This document shows, in pieces, positions 48,701 to 54,726 of a stretch of 64,000 nt of DNA. Under the pieces are notes generated by a model. That model did not search any database. It was given only the letters and a program-made list of their open reading frames with translations, and was not told where the DNA came from. The stretch is from an uncultured Eubacterium sp. (lineage in GTDB: Bacteria > Bacillota > Clostridia > Lachnospirales > Lachnospiraceae). The DNA lies in contig NZ_CAKRAS010000008.1 in the NCBI RefSeq assembly GCF_934295145.1, positions 6,480-70,479 on the forward strand, written 5' to 3'. Numbering within the stretch: position 1 is the first letter of the stretch; each line of letters opens with the position of its first letter. The translations under genes and the position numbers were made by a program.

Positions 48701-49842
48701 CCCGCATAAGAAACAGCTTTTACCGTCGCATAAATATTCTGCGGTTTTGTCAGATCCTGAGTGTCCGTCAGATTTGTTCCGTTTACAGAAGCCAGACGGC
48801 AGATACTTGTACTCAGAGTTCGCTGCAGCGCATCACGCTCAGAGCCACCTTTCCGTGACTCCAATATGGCCTGCACTTTGGCTGACATCATCGCATCTAA
48901 TACAAGTGTGTATTTATTATCTTGATAGGTCAATGGAAAACTCCACTGTCCCCTCTCCCTATCTTCACTGTCCTGCAGCGTCACATTTGCAAAAGTTGTC
49001 GTGCTTTCCGCATTTTTACCTGACCATCCTGCTTTCCGCAGATCATAAGGTGATAAGACCATACTGAAGAGTTTACTGTTATCTTTCTTATTATATACAG
49101 CAATCTCATAACTGGTATCCAGGCTCTCTCCTACGTTAGAAGACCAGTTCAAACTCAGCTTTTCGCTGTTTTGCAGACTAATGGTTGTGATACGCAGTTT
49201 TGTCGGCTTCAAAGCAACAACGTTTACCGTATCTTCCGTAGAATAATAACCTAACAATCGCTTCTTCCGACTGTCATAATCCCGTTTCTGCATTGTCAGA
49301 TATCCATCTTTATCTTCGGATTCATAAGTCAGTCCCTTGCATTTTGAATCATAAAAAGCAGAATACACCTCACCGGACTCTATATCGATCTCAACCGCCA
49401 CAGATGCATCCAGCATTTCTTTGTCATAAACATAATCATCAATCAGCTGAAGCAGTAGATTATTATCCGATTCCGCATCCGATGCTGCTTTATCCAATCT
49501 GAGTGTGTAGATCCGGCCATTTAAGTGCAGCGCATTTTCATTCTCAGAAGAAAAAACCGCTTCCTCCACCTGACGATTCTGCGCACTTTTTGCCTGATCT
49601 TTCTCCGCCTGCTTCTTGATCTGTTTCTGGAAGCTTTCCCACTGGCCGGAAGTCCGATAATACGTCAGTTTCGATTCTGCCGCCAGATAAATAATTTTTG
49701 CATTCTGTTCATTCTTTCGAAACTCTGCATTTTTCCAATAATTCGTAAAAAACGGAATTGCAATGGCTGCGATCACTGACATGATCACAAGTACAACGAT
49801 CAATTCCGTCAAAGTAAATCCCTTTTTTCCAGTCTTCCTCAT
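39745..49842 (-). CDS. Giant modular type IV pilin/adhesin with GLUG repeats
   Basis: A 3365-residue protein encoded by 10.1 kb, the first gene of the pilus operon. It begins as a prepilin: an 8-residue leader ending GKKG, then FTLTEL with Glu13 at +5, a pilin helix (IVVLVIMSVIAAIAIPFF), and about 170 residues resembling a pilin globular start. From about residue 540 to 2200 come some 35 repeats of the form GGIVGxNxG with intervening beta-strands, matching the GLUG motif and expected to form an elongated beta-helix. From about 2290 to the end, several ~150-residue fibronectin-like beta modules follow. No LPXTG, C-terminal membrane helix or Sec signal is present, so surface anchoring must go through the pilus. 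It probably caps the fibre as an adhesin. Confidence 0.92.
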   Translation of the reverse strand: MRKTGKKGFTLTELIVVLVIMSVIAAIAIPFFTNYWKNAEFRKNEQNAKIIYLAAESKLTYYRTSGQWESFQKQIKKQAEKDQAKSAQNRQVEEAVFSSENENALHLNGRIYTLRLDKAASDAESDNNLLLQLIDDYVYDKEMLDASVAVEIDIESGEVYSAFYDSKCKGLTYESEDKDGYLTMQKRDYDSRKKRLLGYYSTEDTVNVVALKPTKLRITTISLQNSEKLSLNWSSNVGESLDTSYEIAVYNKKDNSKLFSMVLSPYDLRKAGWSGKNAESTTTFANVTLQDSEDRERGQWSFPLTYQDNKYTLVLDAMMSAKVQAILESRKGGSERDALQRTLSTSICRLASVNGTNLTDTQDLTKPQNIYATVKAVSYAGTDSSNSVTKEYRASEAVTSNDANTLFADKSSGNEVKIAAFRHLSNMRYYNADADAIFELTNKNMDWASVGTGVYDLTTDDQAAAQTGIEKLAWKENSTDKTEDFPTIAALSKKHTLQGQGKKTYVSNLRLGQASVVDDETVRQLSVASGKSTVSETEYLGLFGELEGTVTGLTLRDPVLTFQASSAQENMDAAGTYAQLKGVGILAGRSEGVIKDTEIITSTGRNASQTEKNIEVSLSSAAVSADGNTQIAAVGGVVGILSDTDNNGNLTAAKSAKVENVTMNGAVDVKLPSVNVPADADDYENYALGAGGIAGYAKLESKNQKSVILSCQNHAGVSGNYMTGGIVGMIDGLADSYEQATWSSNAAVKDCSNNGLILCTAETAASVSGNYFGGIAGYAYRTLIYNSTSASGRASGFSYSKDKKDLLKGQYVGGIVGYGNHSLMANCGTESNGYILGSKYVGGIAGGLGGNTSDAIQAHQQESVSVTTNRSYVVGNEYVGGIVGHNTEGVVLSNCINNGVVAGTEKANGTGGRYVGGIVGYNANGATIRDCASYLSDYGNSIFNMIVNTWDARSDYVGGIAGYNNGKIEFSDESQAIMVKSVSSIVVGDNYVGGIAGFNDVKGVLDVNYTLIGGQIYAYENCAGGAFGFNASVEAAQQNLTIKPRSVQGRYFVGGVIGANVLNIGENTEISDLRADNILGTITGEAFCGGIIGYQRTYTDAQIPVSASADDTDAGIRVSVEANAAQILPGIQSGNIPASVMESANTNTLTISTNGNTADNLSINTNNIPIEAVMYSGGVLGYCEKNSKVQIKNCKNAGNITFVSDLLKDNDVSGGAVKLGAYAASGEIPELLSTDAEDLELHFIGGITGVTLENETITHCTNTGSLSGFTGIGGVVGLNAGTVTNCELREHFGNAALEYVGGIVGINSNGGKVMSCSTASGKTIAGSDHLGGIVGWNLKGGTLTGNTNNATVNASGADASGLAAVGGLVGQNSGDIMLSEDSTSSSRSVSGMRGAGVGGMVGINEAGGTIQFGGMTDTNGEIVAVSDKVTVQGYEKVGGIVGINHGTFDRSENNTYVAAKAKKVQASHGTVGGIAGTTDGMICYAVNRCDSVSADAGNAGGIVAENTNTRAAIQNCTNYGDVRSSDGYAGGIVAVNAGTIQYCKVKGNSSSESVEIYSLGVSASGAIAATNSGTITDSVPQDAVVLRGNATVFGGIVGENTGLVTSTAASAAGSSALKYMPQIKSDKSSLTVGGAVGSNTGTVSGITAVGLSFENFSRYQYLGGIVGMNGTSVRLNQENEEYQSKVTNCSFNGSMKEKNNAGAAGNCYGGIAGINYAELSDNTVTQINMDIQGVYTATSTSTTAQKEAMASHAGGIAGKNETNALIDGCTLVDNSRSVLQAKYGMLGGITGFNKGTVQMSGSDKTALIMTADSMKDAKSLAKASQDADKGNLSADEYPVEWVSGNVGYQIEDSVYQTSKTKISANRMNLKMTANGSIGGITAFNSTDGVLDGCVSGNWFILNRSEAIGVGTGGIIGMNESEKSLTCLVNGAFVGRQVSAGNSTAAGEDGQTNRFAGGIIGNQNTSTRNDWTIEKCINFGTVYCYRSHYSGGIIGQWTAAGGTIQDCRNYGNLQTTLQVGWSGASGGIVAQLYHAYEENDYNIIGCENLGNLYMRMGASTGDGSYGANDSAGILGNVTTYKVDNADKGQEFNIRILDCVNGPNVKIYSSSMASGIFGFLSCDDVPTWSDGSDVVRSTQRVNLQVERCRNFARVLQGKQFAGGIIGARYTTRGWSNTIVNDCYSVDVDGYSPSRSPIYSTGNNHGGSAGDISDPNNRKNNFFINGFGDRKYPSDAGFYYDKFVLGKLDEKRNVIRYGSNENNVSVTRRTDVTWNSYISSIHAVAVEETDSGYRYAYAQIYDDCDTIGGDCFVDADGYIVAADRTTRIGQILFYTGDENHANHNNLYWKCTENADLEHDEIYNQSRESYRRLEGIKQTDGINQLQAPVSAEAEVADGKISITVTPDKLLADPTQNCDPFAYLVTITGSNGESATKTIYTESESFDIPSGLSGTLSISVQAVSMFSDVENSASTKARVIQSGAILPSPEVRAELVMDPNGYNLNGKKIYYYYEMSLSNLDEYEPYSGWKVQVYLNAYGKDKNVVLSAENPTGILPIDFDSKKNNKDNTYQIIAQALHGSTEYQDSPVISISAYMPLYQAFLGLQYPSNRYEDTLDHVAATSYSVSGNTLDTLSVDVTIDDTANTEILEVNPIYRAELIGNWTDAKGTTYKDVVFAKTDIMTVSGSTVTAHFTDLPEYLGRAENLHVRLWYAQTGLGPVYLYHETDTKPGSGAVTELTGLNADGTEQWAYSYSVAVRNNWHNFDAYQKTSDTLFTWLPAPKMDQADGSSLTPSYDSENRMQYTFSWDKDVSDKENPTYEIALTGIDADGKEVTIDTGDYTGGRTFTIDGEDWNYTQVRLKVTRIGDATQKKIGLSTTATYSVAQRLEKPGQPSVTNVDHNELNYNVIWPGISNEAYCAGYQIYVREYDTDGNLGTAEKVGSVQKATGAAVYSQIINLEKYAGERIVVYVVAQSSDTNVFVNSAAGVTCEVQIPARIPQPKVTWNVNWTYNTGQPMETADFLSGGLRVGLTADNASIPPGGSAYLLRAYVYNSEEDAAKATASNPGNYVTAYPAGDVPVQMDVSNAQKYYHVFDQLSIKYAGKWVVFYARISSGAGSVSSLWTRSDYAYQLPYVKLAQPSVTSDSQTDSIAATVQTTPNVPGTLRNWTAVRTALSWNSVDCADLYSIQLTGQTADGTSGTGQLSSNLRILEKTDASGNKTAQVQQYVYRKVQDKTDTTDEKWDYIWETITENSVTYPNGTPETDKVHTWDISSYSVPISSNYKTESGATYYYTLTLTAQLEAQLQTDGTIHYVLKLPDVEKMTAADGSNVTNANFTVTQKATFRANVQKNLSQPVSDAYAGSDPYEISWNN

Positions 49843-49948
49843 ATATGTCCCACCTGATTTTATCTATCGTAAATATCTTTTCTAATTTCTCTGTGTGTTC
49901 AAACTCTCTATATTTTTAATAGTTTTGTTAATTTTTCTATACAGAATT

Positions 49949-49976
49949 AGAATATCATATTTTGCAGATTTTTCAA
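49949..49976 (-). promoter_or_regulatory. Candidate promoter of the pilus operon
   Basis: Minus-strand TTGAAA (49971-49976), 16 bases, TATTCT (49949-49954), giving a leader of roughly 100 AT-rich bases before the giant pilin. No cyclic-di-GMP riboswitch core was seen in this leader. The ribosome site is AGGTGGG. Confidence 0.45.
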
Positions 49977-49986
49977 GAATTTCATT

Positions 49987-50158
49987 AAGGAAGTGTGCCA
50001 TCGCACACTCTCGCGTATAAAATCATCAATCGCACATCTTTCTTGCACGCACCGAGCACACTTGCAAAACAAGAATCTCTTCTCGTGCGAGTGTGCATCG
50101 TTTGCACGAAGTGCTTTTGTATGATAGGAAATTCATTGTAATTTCCTATCATACAAAA
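49987..50158. repeat. Dispersed ~172-bp intergenic repeat, full copy
   Basis: It contains a series of hairpins: GTGTGC-CATC-GCACAC near the left end, CTTG/CAAG, CTCG/CGAG, GCAC-GAA-GTGC, then a terminal palindrome with 19 perfect pairs (arms 50115-50133 and 50140-50158, 6-base loop). It aligns without gaps to 63850-64000 with about 17 differences in 151 bases, and its right end to 1-61. It has no coding content. It lies between the pilus promoter and the tRNA-Arg terminator. Confidence 0.85.
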
Positions 50159-50184
50159 AGACTCCGGTTAAGACAACCAGAGCC
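50155..50184 (-). terminator. Terminator of tRNA-Arg
   Basis: Arms 50160-50169 and 50175-50184 form a stem on the minus strand, followed by TTTTTG, which is also the start of the terminal palindrome of the repeat. Confidence 0.75.
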
Positions 50185-50192
50185 TTGTGAAA

Positions 50193-50264
50193 TGCAGCCG
50201 GCGGGAATCGAACCCACATTGCAGGAGTCGGAGTCCTGTGTTCTATCCGTTAGACTACGGCTGC
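50193..50264 (-). tRNA. tRNA-Arg (anticodon CCG)
   Basis: Minus-strand cloverleaf: acceptor GCAGCCG/CGGCTGC, D-arm with TCTAACGGATAGAA, anticodon stem CAGGA/TCCTG around loop CTCCGAC (anticodon CCG, codon CGG), T-arm GTGGGTTCGATTCCCGC, discriminator A. CCA is not encoded. Confidence 0.95.
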
Positions 50265-50293
50265 GAAATATGTGTTTGTAACGAACAAAATTT

Positions 50294-50322
50294 ATAATAC
50301 CACAATCTCTGCCAAAAATCAA
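50294..50322 (-). promoter_or_regulatory. Promoter of tRNA-Arg
   Basis: Minus-strand TTGATT (50317-50322), 17 bases, TATTAT (50294-50299), about 30 bases before the tRNA. Confidence 0.65.
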
Positions 50323-50430
50323 AACCTTTTTTGCGAAAGTGGAAATGAAACTGCAATTATTTAAACGGACGAAAAATGGGGGAATTTTGTCTCCGTCGCT
50401 AGCAATCGCTCCTTGAGAAAAAATTCTCTC

Positions 50431-50556
50431 ATTTTTCTGTTTACTGATAAAATGTACATTAAGATTTTCCCGTTCTTCTGTTCACCGATACAATGGACAT
50501 TAAGATTTTTCCCATTTTTCTGTTTATCGATAAAATGTACGTTACGATCTCATCAC
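50431..50556. repeat. Three imperfect ~41-bp tandem repeats
   Basis: The unit CTGTTTAyTGATAAAATG followed by TACATTAAGATTTTyCC recurs at 50437, 50478 and 50520 (periods 41 and 42) with a few changes. Each unit holds a version of the palindrome AATGTACATT. They lie between tRNA-Arg and the 3' end of aroK, in a 334-base gene-free stretch that otherwise shows only short hairpins. Confidence 0.8.
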
Positions 50557-50598
50557 ATGATTTCATCTTCTTACAAAATTTGTATAACGAAATAAGAT

Positions 50599-51108
50599 TT
50601 AATTCTGGCTGATTTTCAGGATTTCGTCCGCAATCTCCTGCGGAGTCTTTCCATCTGTGACTACTTGAACGTCACATGCATTCGCATATAACTCGCGGCG
50701 TTTTTCCATCAGAGATGCAATGTGCTCCACGTTCATATTTCCATTCAGCAACGGACGATCTGTACTGTTTTTGACACGTTCATAAACAGTCTCTGGTGTT
50801 GCAGTCAGCAACACGATTCTGCCGCTCTCTTTCATCATTTGTGTATTCTTGTCACGCAAAACTGCTCCGCCACCGCAGGACACAATTGCCGGCGCATAGC
50901 CCGCAATCTCGCGAACTGCATCTGTCTCACGGTCTCTGAAATATGTCTCACCATATTTTTCGAACATATCATTGATGGACATACCGTTTTTTCCCACGAT
51001 CCAGGCATCCATATCAATCTCTTCTGCCTGTGTCAGCTGCTGCAGTTTATGTGAAATTGTCGTCTTGCCGGTTCCCATGAAACCGATCAGATAAATATGC
51101 TGTTTCAT
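50599..51108 (-). CDS. aroK: Shikimate kinase
   Basis: It phosphorylates shikimate at the 3-OH with ATP. It has 169 residues: P-loop GFMGTGKTT (10-18), shikimate-binding DAW and the FRDRET segment with GGGAVL, and the lid with DRPLL. Its ATG overlaps the aroD stop by 4 bases, so the two are coupled. Confidence 0.96.
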   Translation of the reverse strand: MKQHIYLIGFMGTGKTTISHKLQQLTQAEEIDMDAWIVGKNGMSINDMFEKYGETYFRDRETDAVREIAGYAPAIVSCGGGAVLRDKNTQMMKESGRIVLLTATPETVYERVKNSTDRPLLNGNMNVEHIASLMEKRRELYANACDVQVVTDGKTPQEIADEILKISQN

Positions 51109-51884
51109 GCCTGTTCCTCCTGTGCCATACCTTTATGGATGATATCTAAAATGTCTCCAAGCTGTCCCGCCTGGATCTGTCCCGGTGCGGAAGTCTCTCC
51201 CACAGCCCCGAAAGTAATGCAGGAACCGAAAATTTCTCCCGCCATACGGCTCACAACGCCAAGTGCACCCATAGACATGGTCACAACCGGCAGCGTCGGA
51301 TATTTCTGTTTGATGTCATTTGTCAGTTTTAAGATGCGTACCACATCATCTGCATTTTGTGGCATCACTGCAAGTTTCGCAACATCTGCACCGCCCTGCT
51401 GCATCTGCTCCATCAGCATGCGAAGGATACGGTCATCCGGTGTTCCGTCAAAATCATGATGGGACGCAATGACACGCACACCCATGCGCTGAAACCGCCG
51501 GATCTCTTTTTCCGGTTTTGTAGCCTCAAAAAACTCCAGATCAATGAGATCCACGCATCCGCTTTTTGCCGCCGTCTCATTCAGTTTCAGGATTTTCCAT
51601 TCCTCCATGCGCCGGCTGCCGCCCTGCTGTTTGGTACGGAATGTAAATAAAAATACGGCATGTTCCACATATTCGCGTACCGCCTGCAGCACTTCCCGCA
51701 CGGTATCCACGTTATCTGCCTCGGCAAAACAGTCCACTCTCCATTCAATCATCTGGACTTTCTGTTCTGTCAGTTTTTTGATCTGTTCTATCACTGCTTC
51801 TTTTTCGGCTGCGACTACCGGCACACAAATCACCGGTCTGCCGTCTCCGATTCGAATTCCCTTTATTTCAAATGCGTTCTGCAT
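51105..51884 (-). CDS. aroD: Type I 3-dehydroquinate dehydratase
   Basis: It dehydrates 3-dehydroquinate to 3-dehydroshikimate through a Schiff base. It has 259 residues with the EWRVD motif near the N-terminus, ASHHDFDGTP carrying the catalytic His, the Schiff-base Lys in AKLAVMPQ, and the MSMGALGVVSRM end motif. The start at 51884 has AGGAGG 5 bases upstream; the frame is open to 51908. It is transcribed away from aroE. Confidence 0.96.
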   Translation of the reverse strand: MQNAFEIKGIRIGDGRPVICVPVVAAEKEAVIEQIKKLTEQKVQMIEWRVDCFAEADNVDTVREVLQAVREYVEHAVFLFTFRTKQQGGSRRMEEWKILKLNETAAKSGCVDLIDLEFFEATKPEKEIRRFQRMGVRVIASHHDFDGTPDDRILRMLMEQMQQGGADVAKLAVMPQNADDVVRILKLTNDIKQKYPTLPVVTMSMGALGVVSRMAGEIFGSCITFGAVGETSAPGQIQAGQLGDILDIIHKGMAQEEQA

Positions 51885-51966
51885 ATATACCTCCTGTCTG
51901 CCTTGCACTCATTGTTGCTATTGTAGCATATTTTTTCCAAATGAGGAACCGAAACCCCGCAAGACA

Positions 51967-51995
51967 TTGACTTTTTTTATAAAAACACCTATCAT
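51967..51995 (+). promoter_or_regulatory. Promoter of aroE-aroF
   Basis: TTGACT (51967-51972), 17 bases, TATCAT (51990-51995), about 34 bases before the aroE ATG. The divergent 144-base region also has a TACAAT on the minus strand that may serve aroD. Confidence 0.7.
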
Positions 51996-52028
51996 AAGAC
52001 CATAAAAGTTTAAGGTAGGGAATAAATT

Positions 52029-52898
52029 ATGGAAATTACCGGAAGAACAATGTTAACAGGATTGATTGGAACTCCTGTAAAACACAGTATTTCGCCGCAG
52101 ATGCATAACGAAGCATTCCGCCAGCTAAATCTTGATTATGTTTATCTGGCTTTTGATCTGGCTGATTCAGATCTTGAAACCGCTGTCCGCGGTCTGCAGT
52201 CTCTGGGAGCAAAAGGCTTTAATGTCACCATGCCATACAAAGTTCAGATTGTAAAATATATGGACGAGCTGACCCCGGCTTCCCAGATTGCACAGGCCTG
52301 CAATACCGTGATCGCAAAAGACGGCAAACTGATCGGCCACACCACAGACGGTATCGGCTTTATGGAATCTGTTGCAGATGCCGGTCACAACATCATTGGC
52401 AAAAAAATGACGGTACTGGGTGCAGGCGGTGCTGCTACCGCAATCTGTACACAGGCTGCACTGGACGGTGTCTCCGACATCGACATATTCCAGATGAAAG
52501 CATTTACCGAAGAATATGAGCGCGCACTTGCTTTCGCAGAACGTGTCCGTCAGCATACCTCCTGCAATATCAACGTTTATGATTTTGCAGACACCGAACA
52601 GATGAGAAAGAGCATTTCCGAAAGTGCCATTTTAACCAATGCGACAAACGTTGGTATGGCACCGCACGAAGATCAGTGCCCGATCCCGGACGCTTCCATG
52701 CTGTTCCCGGAACTGATCGTCTGCGATATCATCTATAATCCGATGAAGACAAAATTGTATCAGATGGCAGAAGCTGCAGGCTGTCAAGTATTTAACGGCA
52801 CTTATATGCTGCTCTTCCAGGGTGCTGCTTCCTTTGAGTGCTGGACCGGAGAGAAAATGCCGATTGAAGTCATCCGTGAGAAATATTTTAAAAATTAA
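52029..52898 (+). CDS. aroE: Shikimate dehydrogenase
   Basis: An NADPH-dependent reduction of 3-dehydroshikimate to shikimate. It has 289 residues. The N-terminal substrate domain has the SISPQMHN binding Ser pair and the catalytic Lys in FNVTMPYK; the Rossmann part has VLGAGGAATAIC and NATNVGMAP. The C-terminus has GTYMLLFQGAASFE. aroF follows after 74 bases on the same strand. Confidence 0.96.
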   Translation: MEITGRTMLTGLIGTPVKHSISPQMHNEAFRQLNLDYVYLAFDLADSDLETAVRGLQSLGAKGFNVTMPYKVQIVKYMDELTPASQIAQACNTVIAKDGKLIGHTTDGIGFMESVADAGHNIIGKKMTVLGAGGAATAICTQAALDGVSDIDIFQMKAFTEEYERALAFAERVRQHTSCNINVYDFADTEQMRKSISESAILTNATNVGMAPHEDQCPIPDASMLFPELIVCDIIYNPMKTKLYQMAEAAGCQVFNGTYMLLFQGAASFECWTGEKMPIEVIREKYFKN

Positions 52899-52972
52899 CA
52901 CATTTTGAGGAAATACAAAACCCGACATTTTGTTTAAAGAAATATACAAACAGATTGGAGTAACACAAACAA

Positions 52973-54004
52973 ATGAGTTTTTCATATTTAAAAGAATTAC
53001 CGACACCGGAAGAGATCAAAAAATCTTATCCGTTAACCGAGGATTGTAAAAAAATCAAACAGGAGCGTGATGCAGAGATCGGCCGTGTACTGCGCGGTGA
53101 ATCCGACAAATTCCTTGTGATCATCGGTCCGTGTTCTGCTGACAAGGAAGAGCCGGTTATGGATTACATCCACCGTCTTGCCAAAGTCAACGAGCAGACA
53201 AAAGACAAATTAATCCTGATTCCGCGTATCTATACAAACAAACCGAGAACAACCGGTGAGGGATACAAAGGAATTGCCACCCAGCCGGATCCGGAGGCAA
53301 AACCGGATATGATCGCCGGTCTGATCGCCGTTCGTAACCTGCATCTGCGCGCCATCGAGGAAACTGGATTATCCGCAGCAGATGAGATGCTTTACCCTGA
53401 AAACTGGGATTACATCAACGATCTGCTCTCCTACGTAGCCATCGGTGCCCGTTCCGTTGAGGATCAGCAGCATCGTCTGACCGTCAGCGGTTTTGATGTG
53501 GCAAGCGGTATGAAGAATCCGACCAGTGGTGACTTCTCCGTTATGCTGAATTCTGTATACGCAGCACAGCATCCACACCACTTTGTACACCGCGGCTGGG
53601 AAGTAGACACCACCGGAAACCCGCTGGCTCACGTTATCCTGCGCGGTGCGGTCAACAAACGTGGCGTTGCCATCCCGAACTACCACTACGAAGATCTGAT
53701 CCGTTTAAATGAAATGTATGAAAAAATGGATCTGGTAAACCCGGCCTGCATCGTAGACGCAAACCATTCCAACTCCAACAAAAAATACGAAGAACAGATC
53801 CGTATCGTCAAAGAAGTAATGCACAACCGCAAAGAATCCGGCATTATCAACAATTTGGTAAAAGGTGTGATGATCGAGAGTTACATCTGCCCGGGCAATC
53901 AGAAAATTGGTGAGCATATTTACGGAAAATCCATCACAGATCCTTGTCTCGGATGGGAAGAATCCGAACAGCTGCTTTATGCGATCGCAGATTCCGTAAA
54001 ATAA
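52973..54004 (+). CDS. aroF: 3-deoxy-7-phosphoheptulonate synthase, class I (AroG/F/H type)
   Basis: It condenses PEP and erythrose 4-phosphate, the entry step of the shikimate pathway. It has 343 residues, the full length of the type I-alpha family. It has IGPCSADKEE, PRIYTNKPRTT, the Cys/His metal ligands (VDANHSNSNK) and DPCLGW. The family is usually feedback-regulated by one aromatic amino acid; which one cannot be read with confidence. It ends with a bidirectional terminator shared with the spoIIM-like gene. Confidence 0.96.
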   Translation: MSFSYLKELPTPEEIKKSYPLTEDCKKIKQERDAEIGRVLRGESDKFLVIIGPCSADKEEPVMDYIHRLAKVNEQTKDKLILIPRIYTNKPRTTGEGYKGIATQPDPEAKPDMIAGLIAVRNLHLRAIEETGLSAADEMLYPENWDYINDLLSYVAIGARSVEDQQHRLTVSGFDVASGMKNPTSGDFSVMLNSVYAAQHPHHFVHRGWEVDTTGNPLAHVILRGAVNKRGVAIPNYHYEDLIRLNEMYEKMDLVNPACIVDANHSNSNKKYEEQIRIVKEVMHNRKESGIINNLVKGVMIESYICPGNQKIGEHIYGKSITDPCLGWEESEQLLYAIADSVK

Positions 54005-54010
54005 AAGTTG

Positions 54011-54046
54011 TTTTGATAGGAAATTCATCGTAATTTCCTATCGAAT
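54011..54046. repeat. Stand-alone GATAGGAAATT palindrome
   Basis: Arms 54012-54025 and 54032-54045 (14 pairs, one G-T) with loop CATCGT. It is almost identical to the terminal palindrome of the ~172-bp repeat but without the rest of the element. It directly follows the U-tract of the leftward terminator at 54047-54080. Confidence 0.8.
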
Positions 54047-54080
54047 AAAAAAATATCCATCCACGGATGGATATTTTTTT
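54047..54080. terminator. Bidirectional terminator
   Basis: Perfect stem ATATCCATCC/GGATGGATAT (54053-54062 and 54065-54074) with A runs on the left and T runs on the right, so it can end both aroF (plus) and the spoIIM-like gene (minus). Confidence 0.9.
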
Positions 54081-54081
54081 A

Positions 54082-54696
54082 CTATCCCATCGCCAGAACT
54101 TTCAGGATCCATGGATTGACACTGCATTCCAGCCATATTCCAAGCACATAAATCCCGGAATCCAGTAAAACAAGCAGAAGGAAAAGCACCATTTTCCTTT
54201 GATTTCCTACTCTCCCCGAAATCTGATTTTTTTTATTCCACCGCATATTTCGCCTTTCATCCCACAAAAGAACAAGCAATATATATGCAGTCAGATACAG
54301 CAATATCTGTGGAAATCCAGAGAGCATCATATAAAAAACCCCGAAAAACCCATATCTGCACAGACACGAAGCAAAGACAAAACCAACGGAAAATCCAATC
54401 CATCCAATCCAAAAATTTAAAAACAGTTTTCCCTGTGAAAAATTCCAGATGACCAGAAGCATCCCCCACGGAATGAGCCGCACCGGCAAAATCTGCCACA
54501 TGATCTCCTTCCAGTTTTGTCCGGCATTCACCAGATTTTTCAACTGTGTTTCAAACAAATATCCCATCCACAAATTTTCATCCCGCAGCCACAGATTGGC
54601 TGCAAATACTCCAAAAAAGAAACAGCCAAGAAAAATAACCATGCAGACATGCAGCATAGCTATTTTTCCCGACTGTTTTACGGTTTTCGTTATCAT
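54082..54696 (-). CDS. spoIIM: SpoIIM-like membrane protein
   Basis: A 204-residue membrane protein with about five hydrophobic segments, starting with a basic N-terminus and a first helix (about 14-34). The C-terminal ILGIWLEC-like end with SVNPWILK resembles the conserved LEA...VTPxLLK end of SpoIIM, which works with SpoIID and SpoIIP in engulfment. Context supports the call: in Bacillus subtilis spoIIM is also near nudF. Overall conservation is low by eye, so other DUF95-family proteins remain possible. It follows nudF by 30 bases. Confidence 0.7.
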   Translation of the reverse strand: MITKTVKQSGKIAMLHVCMVIFLGCFFFGVFAANLWLRDENLWMGYLFETQLKNLVNAGQNWKEIMWQILPVRLIPWGMLLVIWNFSQGKLFLNFWIGWIGFSVGFVFASCLCRYGFFGVFYMMLSGFPQILLYLTAYILLVLLWDERRNMRWNKKNQISGRVGNQRKMVLFLLLVLLDSGIYVLGIWLECSVNPWILKVLAMG

Positions 54697-54726
54697 CTGC
54701 CCATAACCCTGCTGATTCGCTTTGTT

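Noticed and set aside
49843..49948. Cyclic-di-GMP riboswitch ahead of the pilus operon
   Set aside because: I looked because such switches often control clostridial pili. The leader is AT-rich and shows no GEMM core or tetraloop-receptor pattern.
29100..50264. Integrated genomic island using tRNA-Arg as attachment site
   Set aside because: No integrase and no direct repeat of the tRNA 3' end at the other side of the pilus locus were found by eye.
50093..50281. Plus-strand small ORF across the repeat and tRNA-Arg
   Set aside because: It is antisense to a tRNA gene and within a non-coding repeat.
50431..50556. CRISPR array
   Set aside because: There are only three degenerate units that abut each other with no unique spacers, and no cas genes.
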